Origin: Caballeronia sp. SBC1
GTDB taxonomy: Bacteria; Pseudomonadota; Gammaproteobacteria; Burkholderiales; Burkholderiaceae
Assembly: GCF_011493005.1 (NCBI RefSeq)
Contig: NZ_CP049157.1
Span: 310,001 to 374,000 of the forward strand
Length of the DNA: 64,000 nucleotides
Reading direction: 5' to 3'
This document shows, in pieces, positions 7,881-16,637 of this stretch. Each line of letters begins with the position of its first letter. Position 1 is the first letter of the stretch. Made by a program: the position numbers and the translations under genes. Below the pieces are notes generated by a model. It made no database searches and was not told the DNA's origin. It was given only the letters and a program-made list of their open reading frames with translations.

Positions 7881-8582
7881 CTAGATCTTCACGTCGACTA
7901 CCAGTCCGACCGGATTCCATCTGACGCCCTTGGTCTCTTCGCTCAAACCATCCAGAACATCCGCTAACGGCACCTCTCCCGCGTTGCCGTCAGGCGCCAC
8001 GTAGGATTGCAACGCGGTGTCGAGGGTGCTGACGGCTCCGACAATTGTGGTGCTTTCGTTCGCACCATCATCACTGCCCGAGGTGGGTCCAAGGGGGTCG
8101 TCGAGCTGCCAGTCCCAGGTGTCGGCTGGACTATCGCGCTCCACGGAGGTAGACCGGACAGTTTTCGCAAGCTCTTCTATGGAAGAGCCGAGATCGACAT
8201 AGGCTGATGTCACCTGGTCCGTTGGTGCAGCATCGCCCTCTTGCTGAGCGGGTGCATTGAGGCCGTGCTGCAAGACAAGCGCCTGATACAGCGCCACCAG
8301 AAATTGCTTGCCTGCGCCTTGGTTCGCCTCCCCGCGCGCCTGGGATTCTGCGGTGGTGCCCGAGTTTGAAACGGACTCAGTGTCCGTAGACACAAACCCG
8401 CTTGGGTCGATCCCCATGCGTTGCAACGTAAGCTTGAGCGCCGCCATCAAGACGTCTCCGCTTCCTGACGATGTCGCCGACGGCCGTTCAGGAAGCGCGC
8501 TGCCGGACACACCGGACGATGGCTTGGCCGTGCTGTCGGAAAAATCCGAAGATGAAATTGACATGCTGGAATCGAGTGCCAT
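7881..8582 (-). CDS. Acidic Ser/Thr-rich hypothetical protein
   Basis: 233 residues, rich in Ser, Asp and Gly and poor in Lys/Arg, opening 'MALDSSMSISSSDFSDS' without a signal peptide. A more ordered helical segment follows: 'DVLMAALKLTLQRMGIDPSG' and 'GKQFLVALYQALVLQHGL'; the end is 'EETKGVRWNPVGLVVDVKI'. The composition is unlike its neighbours and resembles secreted or flagellum-associated low-complexity proteins, but I cannot assign a family. No strong ribosome site is visible before the ATG. It lies alone, with 450 bp of non-coding DNA upstream. Confidence 0.55.
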   Translation of the reverse strand: MALDSSMSISSSDFSDSTAKPSSGVSGSALPERPSATSSGSGDVLMAALKLTLQRMGIDPSGFVSTDTESVSNSGTTAESQARGEANQGAGKQFLVALYQALVLQHGLNAPAQQEGDAAPTDQVTSAYVDLGSSIEELAKTVRSTSVERDSPADTWDWQLDDPLGPTSGSDDGANESTTIVGAVSTLDTALQSYVAPDGNAGEVPLADVLDGLSEETKGVRWNPVGLVVDVKI

Positions 8583-9040
8583 GGTGTCTCTCGGTTAGTT
8601 GTTACGTGATGCGAATCGGCTTCATAGAGCAGGTTCGCAGTGCTGCGTACGTTTGAGCGGCGAGTGCACGGATTCATTCGCCCAGACGTCATATCGACCC
8701 GGCAAGCAGAAATCTGTAGCGTTGGAAAGGCGGGGTAAGAAGCCGAAGCTGGCTAGCTTGCGTGCAGTCCTATGGACTAAGCGATGTTGGCATAGGTAAT
8801 GAAATGCCCGGTAACGATGTTATTACTTTCCGCTTAAGCATTAGCTTGCAAGGGGTGAGATTTTTATGCTTTCCCGAGCATTTAATGCAAGTAAATTGAC
8901 TAGGCGATCAGCCAATTTATGACTTGTTTTCCTAAGCAAATAACGTCCTGCAGACAATCCTCTTACCGGGTCTTTCGTAACCTAATGTTGTTCGCATCGC
9001 TGACGTTATCACTGAGTATTGAACGTACTTGGAGGATGAA
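8583..9040. other. Divergent intergenic region, 458 bp
   Basis: AT-rich stretch between the leftward acidic protein and the rightward small protein at 9041. It contains short TTAAGC/ATTTAATGC words, but no promoter pair or terminator I would defend. The GGAGG ribosome site at 9031-9035 belongs to the next gene. Confidence 0.4.
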
Positions 9041-9301
9041 ATGAATTTTTCCACGACTGGCGAGATTGCTTGCAAAGTGCGCATCAACCCCATCATGCTT
9101 GTTAGCGGCCAAGGTGTATCAAGCCGTGCAATTCGCTATCGCGGCAAACACACGCTGCGTGCCGTGCTGGGATTCCTGGATAGTCAGCGCGAGGTTCGCG
9201 CGCTAGTCTTCAACCACACATCAGACGGAGAAATGTTATGGGTCGACATCCAGACGGGGGAGTTAAGAAGCTTTGAGGAGTGGCGATTCGAAGCGGCATG
9301 A
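9041..9301 (+). CDS. Small unknown protein, paralogue A
   Basis: 86 residues. The ATG at 9041 is chosen because a GGAGG site lies five bases upstream. No signal peptide. It contains 'YRGKHTLRAVLGFLDSQREV' then 'RALVFNHTSDGEMLWVDIQ' and 'TGELRSFEEW', a compact alpha/beta pattern. The leftward protein at 9728-9982 has the same order of blocks (YRGK, VLSFL, VRALVYSH, VWIDVMSGEV), so the two are paralogues about 430 bp apart in opposite orientation. No named family recognised. The position of Asp, Glu and Trp is kept in both copies. Confidence 0.62.
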   Translation: MNFSTTGEIACKVRINPIMLVSGQGVSSRAIRYRGKHTLRAVLGFLDSQREVRALVFNHTSDGEMLWVDIQTGELRSFEEWRFEAA

Positions 9302-9391
9302 TCGACGTATCAAGAAGCCGGGTTCGCCGCGGCAAGTTTCCCGCTACGGCTTCCTCTCAACGGCTTCCCCGCGATCAGCAGGGAACGGCAT

Positions 9392-9619
9392 TCAGGTAAT
9401 AAACACGATCCGATCTCCTTCCGCCGAACCGCATTCCACGAAATATGCGGCACGGGCGGCCCTAACGTCGAGGAGGACGCGTTCGACCCCTTCAACACCA
9501 GGACTTTCATGCAAATGCGTTTTAACAATGACTCTCGAGCTTGGCTTGGCTAACGTATCTCGCCGGATTTCAACGAGATACCTGATGGCGTCTCGTTGAT
9601 TCATAAAATACAAAATCAT
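9392..9619 (-). CDS. Small hypothetical protein, uncertain
   Basis: 75 residues from the ATG at 9619, containing 'NQRDAIRYLVEIRRDTLAKPSSRVIVKTHLHE' and ending 'ARAAYFVECGSAEGDRIVFIT'. The amino-acid pattern looks protein-like, with alternating strands, but no family is recognised and the AAGGA box is about 12 bases from the ATG. It lies between the two members of the small paralogous pair. Confidence 0.36.
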   Translation of the reverse strand: MILYFMNQRDAIRYLVEIRRDTLAKPSSRVIVKTHLHESPGVEGVERVLLDVRAARAAYFVECGSAEGDRIVFIT

Positions 9620-9727
9620 TAACAACGTATCCTTACCGCAGTTGAAGCGGCGCTGATCGACTCTACTTTCCATCGCGCCCGCGAGTGGTACGAGACACGA
9701 GAAAAGCAGGCAGATCCTGGCGTTCTG

Positions 9728-9982
9728 TTACCGGGCGGAGACTTCGCCCGACATGACGTCGATCCAGACAGGGCCCTCTTCAGCGTGGTGGCTATAGACA
9801 AGCGCCCGTACCTGCGGCCCCGCTATTCTCAGGAAGCTCAGTACGTCGCTCCTACGTTGCTTGCCGCGATAAGGCACGCGGCATACCCTTTGATCGCATT
9901 CCATCAGCAATACAACGTCGTTACGCTTAAGAAGCCGTTCGATCGCTGTTTCGCTCAACCCATGCGAAAGTACGGCTGTCAT
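9728..9982 (-). CDS. Small unknown protein, paralogue B
   Basis: 84 residues from the ATG at 9982 (AGGGA three to four bases upstream); another ATG at 10003 is possible, and the frame stays open much further upstream with unlikely composition. The N-terminal helix 'SETAIERLLKRNDVVLLME' precedes 'PYRGKQRRSDVLSFLRIAGPQ' and 'VRALVYSHHAEEGPVWIDVMSGEV'. The second half matches the rightward 86-residue protein at 9041 block by block. The divergence suggests an old duplication with inversion. Function unknown. Confidence 0.55.
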   Translation of the reverse strand: MTAVLSHGLSETAIERLLKRNDVVLLMECDQRVCRVPYRGKQRRSDVLSFLRIAGPQVRALVYSHHAEEGPVWIDVMSGEVSAR

Positions 9983-10731
9983 CGTTCCCTGCGCGAACTG
10001 CATAACGCCGTGATCCGCCGGCGAATCAAGGGGTTCCAGTGCACAAAGGCAGCGAGTGACATTCCCCAGCGCCTGACTCGTATGCTTGTCGTCGTGCCGC
10101 ACGATTGATGCATTCCGGCGGGAAACGTCGAGAACAATTGGGCGCTTCGTGGCGCGAATCATTTGCATCCGACCGCACAGACGATAGCGGATACGCCCGC
10201 CACGGCACCGACGATTCCGCCAAGGGCAAACGTTTCTACCGAACTGGCGCAAGCTTGAAGATTGAGTGTGCAAAAGAGCATCGCGATAAAAATACAGCGC
10301 CTCAAGATTTTTCTCCCTCAAGAGTCGTTGCTGCGGGTTTGGACCGGCCTGAGTTCCGAGGCAACTGACGCACCTTCCCGTCATGGACCTGATGTGCGTA
10401 CGCAGGAGTCAACGCAGAGGACTCCATGCGCGCATAGTGAGATTAGAGCGCTTTGAAGAGGGGCATTTCGGCAATTACGGGCTGGAGATGCCATCTGCTT
10501 ACCAGGCATTACCTGGACAGGTGCGCGAACGTAACAAGGCCGCTGGCGCTCTTTTCGCGCCGAGCCCGGTCAATCAGTCGTACGTGATTCAGAACCTGAT
10601 GGGAATGAAATCTCGGCGTTACACAGTCGAGCTGAAACGGCGGCGACTGAATAGTCTGCTTAAGCTAACCCGGCACAGCCCGGGTACATCTGGCAAGACG
10701 ATGCAACGACCCATGGCGCCCCCTGCGACGC
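9983..10731. other. Non-coding stretch, 749 bp
   Basis: Between small paralogue B and the 3' end of the HD-GYP gene, which is also leftward. Several long open frames cross it, but their translations are Arg/Ser/Cys-rich shadows without ribosome sites or domains. Expected to hold the promoter of paralogue B. No terminator with a T-tract was seen after the HD-GYP stop. Confidence 0.4.
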
Positions 10732-12003
10732 CTACGCAAAGGGACCGGCCTGATTCAGCCAAAGGTCGTTTAGTTGCGGAAGATTCCACTGTTTGGGATC
10801 TTCAATGGCCACTATCCGGTCGGCGCCCTTTGATTTCTTCAGGTCTACTATTTGAGGGAAGACCGGCTGATTCGACTTGCATGAGAAGAACATCTTGACG
10901 GTCGGCGTGAGGATTGACCCGCTGCCCTGATCGAGCACGACAGCAAGGAAGCCCGATTCCAGCCGGACCAGCGAGCCCACCGGATAAATGCCGACCGTGC
11001 TGATGAAGGCCGCAAGAATGGTCTTGTCGAACTGCCCATCCCACGAAGCCATGCTGCGAAGCGCCTGAGTCGGATGCCAGGACGATTTGTATGGCCGCTC
11101 GGATGTGACGGCGTCGTACACGTCGCAGACCGCACCCATCCGGGCCAGCAGGGGAATGGCTTTGTCCTTGAGCCCATGCGGATACCCACGGCCATTGACC
11201 TTTTCGTGATGGTACAGCGCGACCTCCAGCACTCCGGCACTGACATCGGCTGACTGCAGCATGTGCCAGCCGTCATAAGAGTGTTTCTTGGCGACCTCGT
11301 ACTCTTCCACACTCAGCTTTCCGGGCTTGTTCAGCACGGCGAGCGGCATGAGCGCTTTGCCGAGGTCATGTAGCAAACCAGCCACGCCCGCCTCCAGCAC
11401 AACTGGCTCGTCAAGTTCGAGTTCCCGCGCCAACGCCGTCATCAGCGCACATACGGCAACGGAATGCATATACGTGTAGCCGTCGTGGTGCTTGAGGCGC
11501 GCCACGCTGGTCAATGCGTATGGGTTGCGCATAACTGACGCGGCAATGCTCTGCACCAGCGGCATCATGCCAGTGCCAGACACGGCTCTTCCCATGCGGG
11601 CTTGCTGAAACACCATCTTCATCTCATTGGAGGCCGATTCGAACAGACGCTTTGCGTGTTCAATTTCCTCGGCTACTGGTCTTCGCGGCAGTTGCGTGCG
11701 TGCCGTAGCCGCCGTGTCGAGTAGCTGGCCGTCCCCCGTCTGCGCGATGGAGCTGCCTGCATTGAACGGGTCAACCGGTTCGCCCAGGAACTCCTCCGGG
11801 CACGAGAGACCTCGATCCGTATCAATCACAATAGATGTAATTCCGCTTGTGACGATCTTCTCAATATCGACAGCGGTAAGCAAAAACGAGTTCTTCCAGA
11901 ATGGGTGATCGAGCCAACGCCGATCCAGACTGTGCAGGAACATGCCAGGACGCAATAAAGAGGCTGCGACCGTTTTCAACATAAGCCAACTCCGATGAGC
12001 CAT
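10732..12003 (-). CDS. HD-GYP cyclic-di-GMP phosphodiesterase with DUF3391 N-terminus
   Basis: 423 residues. Residues ~8-110 are a DUF3391 segment ('LRPGMFLHSLDRRWLDHPFW'). Residues ~150-340 form an HD-GYP domain: His-180 in 'YMHSVAVCALMTALARELEL', the HD pair at 212-213 (LLHDLGKALMP), 'HHEKVNGRGYP' at 265-275 containing the second His cluster and the GYP signature, and 'VCDVYDAVTSERPYKSSW'. These are the metal-binding and c-di-GMP-hydrolysis residues known for the family. The usual Asp in HHExxDGxGYP is Asn here, which many active members share. Expected to lower c-di-GMP and favour motility over biofilm, which fits flhC/flgH nearby. Monocistronic. Confidence 0.92.
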   Translation of the reverse strand: MAHRSWLMLKTVAASLLRPGMFLHSLDRRWLDHPFWKNSFLLTAVDIEKIVTSGITSIVIDTDRGLSCPEEFLGEPVDPFNAGSSIAQTGDGQLLDTAATARTQLPRRPVAEEIEHAKRLFESASNEMKMVFQQARMGRAVSGTGMMPLVQSIAASVMRNPYALTSVARLKHHDGYTYMHSVAVCALMTALARELELDEPVVLEAGVAGLLHDLGKALMPLAVLNKPGKLSVEEYEVAKKHSYDGWHMLQSADVSAGVLEVALYHHEKVNGRGYPHGLKDKAIPLLARMGAVCDVYDAVTSERPYKSSWHPTQALRSMASWDGQFDKTILAAFISTVGIYPVGSLVRLESGFLAVVLDQGSGSILTPTVKMFFSCKSNQPVFPQIVDLKKSKGADRIVAIEDPKQWNLPQLNDLWLNQAGPFA

Positions 12004-12291
12004 GTTTTGGAACTAGCGAGGGCGGAAGCCACCATACCGTCAGCTTCGGCCTACACTTACGCGCTCCACCAATGCACTGATCAGATCCTTGTTTCTTTCA
12101 GCCGGCACCTTCCGGCACCTTCATTTCCCGGGCGGGCGGCTTAGTCCGTCAGGTTCAATCCGGGGCATTGGCCTTGAGCGCCGCACCCTCGATGATAGTG
12201 ACAATCTGCGCGACTCGCTGCACGCTAGTGGAACCCAGCTGCGTCGTTAGCACCGAGGCTCGCAGCAGATGCCTGATTACTCGTGAAACTT

Positions 12292-12388
12292 GTCTTTCGA
12301 CATAGGATGATCTCGCGTAATGGCCTGTGATCATCAAAGAATGACCGCAATATTTTCCTGCCTCCTTACCCCGACTTACCGCACAGTC
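12292..12388 (-). repeat. 97-bp conserved intergenic module, copy B
   Basis: Second copy of the module at 7722-7818, same strand, same length, no gaps. The leftward reading begins GACTGTGCGGTAAG with the second GGTAAG 10 bp on, and ends ATGTCGAAAGAC. Here that ATG runs only eight codons before a stop, against 28 codons in copy A, so the shared ATG does not encode a conserved protein. The copy lies in the 698-bp gap 12004-12701 between the HD-GYP gene and the LprI-like gene. A leftward frame below it (12155 onward) has no convincing start. Confidence 0.6.
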
Positions 12389-12701
12389 AATGTGATGACC
12401 CCGCATTCCTGACGCGCAGCTAGCGCTCAGGCAGCGCTGCAAGCTTTAAGTAACATGTTCAACCAGCGCCGGTCGTGCCCTCCTTCGTACTCTCCTCTAC
12501 CCGCCAGCCTACTCTCCCTAGCGTACCTCACGCCGCTTGAAAAAAAACCCGCTAGCCAGCCGTTTACACACTCTTTGAACAACCGCCTGGTCAATTGGAA
12601 ATATTTGGTAAGTACAGACCGAACCCCAGTTCTTTTCTTTGCATTCCTTGCATCGAATCCAGCCGAGTATGAGTGAAAGGCCCATTCTTCCAGCGATAAC
12701 G

Positions 12702-13256
12702 ATGACTCTCTTCAAGACCACCCTGATCTCCATAATTCTATTAGGCAGTCCGCTCGTGGCCCATGCCACCAGCTTCGATTGCAACCTCGGTCACTCAGCG
12801 ACTGAAAAGCTGATCTGCCATAACCCGGATTTGTCGAAGCTCGACGATCAACTCGGAAAGCTGTATTGGAAAGCGCGCCGCGCAGTTGCGGATAAACGTT
12901 CATTCCGTGCGGACAGCGATGCCAAATGGTCTTGGAGAGAAACGCATTGCACCGATGAAACGTGTCTCACGACCTGGTATTCCGGCCGTATCGAGGAACT
13001 TGAGCAATTGGTCGATGACCTGCAATCCACCTCGACGCCCTCGCCTGTTCGCACAGCCTCCGAGCATGTGTTGCCGGAGCCCACGATTGCCGTAGGTCGA
13101 TGCACCGTTGCCGAGCCCGGCATGATTTCGCTCGATAACTGCAGGTCGCTGCTGAAATCCAATATGCATTGGAAATACGACGTGCATGGAGGCGACTGGT
13201 TCTGCGGAGTCGCCGTGCTGGATGAATCGAAATTGCCCACGGTCGTCCTGCAATAA
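12702..13256 (+). CDS. Exported LprI-like (DUF1311) protein
   Basis: 184 residues from the ATG at 12702, which opens a signal peptide ending SPLVAHAT. An ATG at 12669 would add 11 residues; neither has a good ribosome site. The mature N-terminus 'FDCNLGHSATEKLICHNPDLSKLDDQLGKLYWKARRAV' with paired cysteines, then 'WRETHCTDETCLTTWYSGRIEELEQL', is the lysozyme-inhibitor LprI / DUF1311 domain (residues ~22-105). Known members bind lysozyme or are of unknown role. The C-terminal ~70 residues, with three more Cys and 'YDVHGGDWFCGVAVLDESK', are an extension I cannot name. Periplasmic location expected. Confidence 0.78.
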   Translation: MTLFKTTLISIILLGSPLVAHATSFDCNLGHSATEKLICHNPDLSKLDDQLGKLYWKARRAVADKRSFRADSDAKWSWRETHCTDETCLTTWYSGRIEELEQLVDDLQSTSTPSPVRTASEHVLPEPTIAVGRCTVAEPGMISLDNCRSLLKSNMHWKYDVHGGDWFCGVAVLDESKLPTVVLQ

Positions 13257-13423
13257 GCGGGCGAATCAACCTTGTCGGAATTGTCGGAAGCGGGTCGGGC
13301 TGCAGTCCAGCTTTTGACCCAGCAAGAGGCAATGCATCATTCGAATGCCGCGTTCTCGCCGAAAGTTGTATTTAAAAATTTCAATACTCATACTGCTTGA
13401 GCCAGCCCAATCCAAGCCTCGAC

Positions 13424-13894
13424 CTAGTGCCGCCCCGTTCCCCAGAACGCGTGCATGCCGCCGCCAAATTGCGATGGTCCGCCGTGAAAGCCGGAACCCA
13501 TTGGCGCGCCGACGTGCATATGACCCGTTTGATGAAAATGATCGAAGTGTGAATGGTGGTGGAAACGATCGACGAAAATAAAGCTCACGCCCGCGCCAAT
13601 GAAAAGCGGCGGCCCCCAGTACCAAGGATCGGAATACGGATAGTACCCGACCGGGTACACAAGCATGCCGCCGTCAGGGCTCTCGACGAACTGCCAGGTT
13701 CCATCGCTTTGCAGACACGCCCGTCCCACGACTTGCTGCGGCGATCCATCAACATCCGCTTGTCCCGCTACGGCGCGGCAATTGACGCCGGAGTCAACAT
13801 CTGAACCGGCTGCGTCGCCGTACGTTTGCGCAAGCGCGGGCCCGGCAAAACCCATGGCGGCAAGCATTATTCCCAGTTGAAGTAACTGTCGCAT
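13424..13894 (-). CDS. Exported His-rich protein, unknown function
   Basis: 156 residues from the ATG at 13894; GGAG lies seven bases upstream (an ATG one codon earlier is equally possible). Signal peptide MRQLLQLGIMLAAMGFAGPALA. A SH3-like or YXWGPP segment, 'VESPDGGMLVYPVGYYPYSDPWYWGPPLFIGAGVSFIFVDRF', is followed by a His/Gly-rich tail (HHHSHFDHFHQTGHMH), which could bind metal ions. Similar small 'WYWGPP' envelope proteins occur in Burkholderia; their role is not known to me. Transcribed towards the LprI-like gene (convergent). Confidence 0.7.
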   Translation of the reverse strand: MRQLLQLGIMLAAMGFAGPALAQTYGDAAGSDVDSGVNCRAVAGQADVDGSPQQVVGRACLQSDGTWQFVESPDGGMLVYPVGYYPYSDPWYWGPPLFIGAGVSFIFVDRFHHHSHFDHFHQTGHMHVGAPMGSGFHGGPSQFGGGMHAFWGTGRH

Positions 13895-14219
13895 CATCGT
13901 CTCCTGCGTGGACCCAGCACGGCTTCCTACCAGCGTCGACTGACACATTGCGCGTGCTTGCACCGCTTGCGTCGCGGTATATGGACTAAACGATCAAAGC
14001 CGTGAAAATATTCCGGCATCGCACGCAACCAGAAACGATCGGATGAGGTAAGTGAAGCCTTTGCCCGCGCCTGATATCGCTTGAGCGGTAGCCGCGGCTT
14101 CATCGTGTAAATCCTTAGAGCGGACACATTTGGTATGTGCTTAATTTGGCATAAGCTTAATGTCAGGCAACCCTCGTTGAGCCTGCGTCACCCTGTCTGC
14201 AGATGCGGCTCTTATCGTG
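13895..14219. other. Divergent intergenic region, 325 bp
   Basis: Between the leftward His-rich exported protein and the rightward NfeD gene. Two near-repeated words, TTGGTATGTGCTTAAT and TTGGCATAAGCTTAAT (14130-14161), lie about 70-90 bp before NfeD and could be promoter elements. No hairpin terminator seen. Confidence 0.35.
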
Positions 14220-15665
14220 ATGGAACGCTATCCGTCTCGCTTGTTTCGCCCGCATGCCGTGCGCGCATTTCTCCGTACAGCGGCCTTCTTGTTGCGCAAA
14301 GCGGCGGCCTTTTTCGTAGGGCTGATGCTCTGCAATGCCGTAGCCGCGGGCCCGGTTGTCGTGGTCATTCCACTTGACGGCGCTGTCGGCCCGGCTAGCG
14401 CCGACTTCGTCGTTCGCGCGCTTGCCCGGGCGGTTGAAGAACGTGCTCAACTGGCCGTTCTCGAGATCGATACCCCCGGCGGACTCGACCAGTCGATGCG
14501 CTCGATCATCAAGGCTATCCTCGCGTCACCTGTTCCCGTTGCAGCGTTCATTGCACCGGGCGGGGCACGGGCTGCGAGCGCCGGGACGTACATCGTCTAT
14601 GCAAGCCACATAGCCGCGATGGCGCCTGGCACCAACCTGGGCGCCGCCACGCCTATCCGTCTCAGCGCAGGCGGGCCCACCGAGCCTGACCCGGGCCAGG
14701 CGAAGACAGACACAGGTGCGTCGGCATCCGCTGGCATAAATGCGGCATCCACCGAGACCACCAAGCAAGTGCAGGATGCAGCGGCCTATATACGTGGCCT
14801 CGCGCAACTGCGCGGCCGCAATGTGCAGTGGGCCGAACGCGCGGTACGCGAAGCGGTCAGCTTGTCAGCGAGCGAAGCACTCGCGCAGAACGTGATCGAC
14901 CTGAACGCGTCCGACGTACCCGACCTTCTCGCGAAGCTGAACGGCCGGCATGTGCACACGATCACGGGCGATCATGTCCTCGCTACATCCGGCGCGGTTG
15001 TCGTGACGATCCAGCCCGACTGGCGCAGCCGCTTTCTCGCGACAATTACTGATCCGAGCGTAGCGCTCATTCTCATTACGATCGGCATGTACGGCCTGTT
15101 CTTCGAGTTCGCGAATCCCGGCCTCGCGTTACCCGGTGTTGCAGGCGCAATCAGCCTGATGCTGGGCTTGTTTGCATTGCAATTGCTGCCCGTCGACTTT
15201 GCGGGACTGGGCTTGATCCTGCTTGGCATCGCTTTTCTCGTTGCCGAGATTTTCCTGCCCACGTTCGGCACGCTCGGCTTCGGCGGCATTGTCGCGTTTG
15301 CGATGGGCGCGCTCATGCTGTTTCGTACCGACACTCCCGGCTACGGCATTCCGGTGTCACTCGTGGTCGGCCTGACGGTCGCCACTGCGCTGTTCGTGTT
15401 CGTTGTGTCGAGCGTCGCATTGCGGGCACGCCGGCGGCCGGTGGTAAGCGGCGGGGAAGCGCTGCTTGGCAGTATCGGCGAGATGCTGGAAGACGTGCCG
15501 CCGAGCGACAGCGGCTGGGCTCGCGTGCACGGCGAACGATGGCGTGTGTGCTCTCACGAGACTCCGGCACTGCTCGTGCGCGGGGAGCGCGTCCGGGTGC
15601 TAGGGCGTCATGGGCTCATGCTGAGCGTGGCGCGACTGGACGAAGTAAAACAAGGAGAAAAATAA
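14220..15665 (+). CDS. NfeD membrane-bound ClpP-class serine protease
   Basis: 481 residues. N-terminal signal/anchor (~20-45), then a ClpP-like protease domain: '[25 protein letters not shown]', '[22 protein letters not shown]', '[23 protein letters not shown]' (Ser-Ala-Gly catalytic turn) and '[10 protein letters not shown]'. Three or four transmembrane helices follow (~285-420), ending in an NfeD-C OB-fold ('[28 protein letters not shown]'). Known NfeD proteases cleave the C-terminus of their stomatin partner. The downstream gene is exactly that partner, with stop and start overlapping as TAATG, so the two are translationally coupled. The ATG at 14220 is one codon inside a GTG alternative. 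Confidence 0.92.
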   Translation: MERYPSRLFRPHAVRAFLRTAAFLLRKAAAFFVGLMLCNAVAAGPVVVVIPLDGAVGPASADFVVRALARAVEERAQLAVLEIDTPGGLDQSMRSIIKAILASPVPVAAFIAPGGARAASAGTYIVYASHIAAMAPGTNLGAATPIRLSAGGPTEPDPGQAKTDTGASASAGINAASTETTKQVQDAAAYIRGLAQLRGRNVQWAERAVREAVSLSASEALAQNVIDLNASDVPDLLAKLNGRHVHTITGDHVLATSGAVVVTIQPDWRSRFLATITDPSVALILITIGMYGLFFEFANPGLALPGVAGAISLMLGLFALQLLPVDFAGLGLILLGIAFLVAEIFLPTFGTLGFGGIVAFAMGALMLFRTDTPGYGIPVSLVVGLTVATALFVFVVSSVALRARRRPVVSGGEALLGSIGEMLEDVPPSDSGWARVHGERWRVCSHETPALLVRGERVRVLGRHGLMLSVARLDEVKQGEK

Positions 15666-16438
15666 TGGTCGGATTCACGTTTGGCTTCAGCGGCGTCTTG
15701 CTGGCGTTAGTCATCCTCATCTTGTTCTCGGCAATCCGCATCTTTCGCGAATACGAGCGCGGTGTCGTCTTCATGCTCGGGCGCTTCTGGAAGGTCAAGG
15801 GGCCGGGCCTCGTCCTCATCATTCCCGCGGTGCAGCAAGTGGTAAGAATGGATCTGCGCACCGTCGTCTTCGACGTACCGCCGCAAGACGTGATCACGCG
15901 CGACAACGTTTCCGTGAAGGTCAACGCGGTGGTCTACTTTCGCGTGGTCGATCCAGAGAAGGCTGTCATCCAGGTCGCGCGTTTCTTCGAGGCAACCAGC
16001 CAGTTGTCGCAGACGACCTTGCGCGCGATCCTCGGCAAGCATGAACTCGACGAGCTGCTGGCGGAGCGCGAGCGCCTCAACATGGACATTCAAAAGGTGC
16101 TCGATGCGCAGACCGATGCATGGGGCATCAAGGTGTCGAATGTCGAGATCAAGGACGTCGATTTGAACGAGACCATGGTGCGCGCCATTGCCCGGCAAGC
16201 TGAAGCCGAGCGCGAACGGCGCGCGAAGATCATCCACGCGGAGGGCGAACTGCAAGCGTCGGAAAAGCTGTTGCAGGCCGCGCAAATGCTCGCGCAAGCG
16301 CCGCAAGCCATGCAACTGCGCTATCTGCAGACACTGACCAACATAGCCGGCGATAAGAATTCGACCATTGTTTTCCCCATGCCGATCGATCTGATCAGTT
16401 CGCTTCTTGAACGGCTCAAGGGGCCGACGCAAAGCTGA
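15665..16438 (+). CDS. Slipin/stomatin (SPFH) membrane protein
   Basis: 257 residues, AAGGAG seven bases before the ATG. One N-terminal membrane hairpin ('[16 protein letters not shown]'), then the SPFH/band-7 domain: '[67 protein letters not shown]' and 'IRQ'-type '[22 protein letters not shown]' coiled region, and a short C-terminal '[27 protein letters not shown]'. Bacterial slipins form membrane-bound rings and are paired with NfeD; the overlapping upstream gene is NfeD. Proposed role is membrane microdomain or quality control, not tested here. Confidence 0.95.
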   Translation: MVGFTFGFSGVLLALVILILFSAIRIFREYERGVVFMLGRFWKVKGPGLVLIIPAVQQVVRMDLRTVVFDVPPQDVITRDNVSVKVNAVVYFRVVDPEKAVIQVARFFEATSQLSQTTLRAILGKHELDELLAERERLNMDIQKVLDAQTDAWGIKVSNVEIKDVDLNETMVRAIARQAEAERERRAKIIHAEGELQASEKLLQAAQMLAQAPQAMQLRYLQTLTNIAGDKNSTIVFPMPIDLISSLLERLKGPTQS

Positions 16439-16637
16439 TCGCGATCAATAGGAGCACGCCGGGGTCCCATTGGAATCATGCGCAAAGTACATTAATTAAA
16501 AAAATAAATGAATTTGACGCCTGATTCCTCAAGCGGTAGATTCGGGTTCACGCTAATTGAAGTTTTTTGATTATGCTTAACCGATGAATGCAAGGATGCT
16601 CAATCGGCCACCCCTTTCATATCGCTAACATTCTCCG

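Noticed and set aside
10383..10898. 171-codon rightward frame overlapping the HD-GYP gene end
   Set aside because: Arg-rich, no domain, antisense to a well-supported gene for part of its length.
12155..12442. Leftward frame through the 97-bp module
   Set aside because: Starts inside the conserved module with an unlikely composition; the C-terminal 'VQRVAQIVTIIEGAAL' recalls anti-sigma FlgM only faintly and is not convincing.
15539..15664. Longer N-terminus for the slipin
   Set aside because: This would overlap the NfeD coding region by 127 bases with a hydrophilic Arg-rich extension; the AAGGAG site and TAATG overlap fix the start at 15665.
16440..16637. Fluoride riboswitch before the ClC gene
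   Set aside because: No conserved pseudoknot-type core could be seen; only AT-rich leader DNA.
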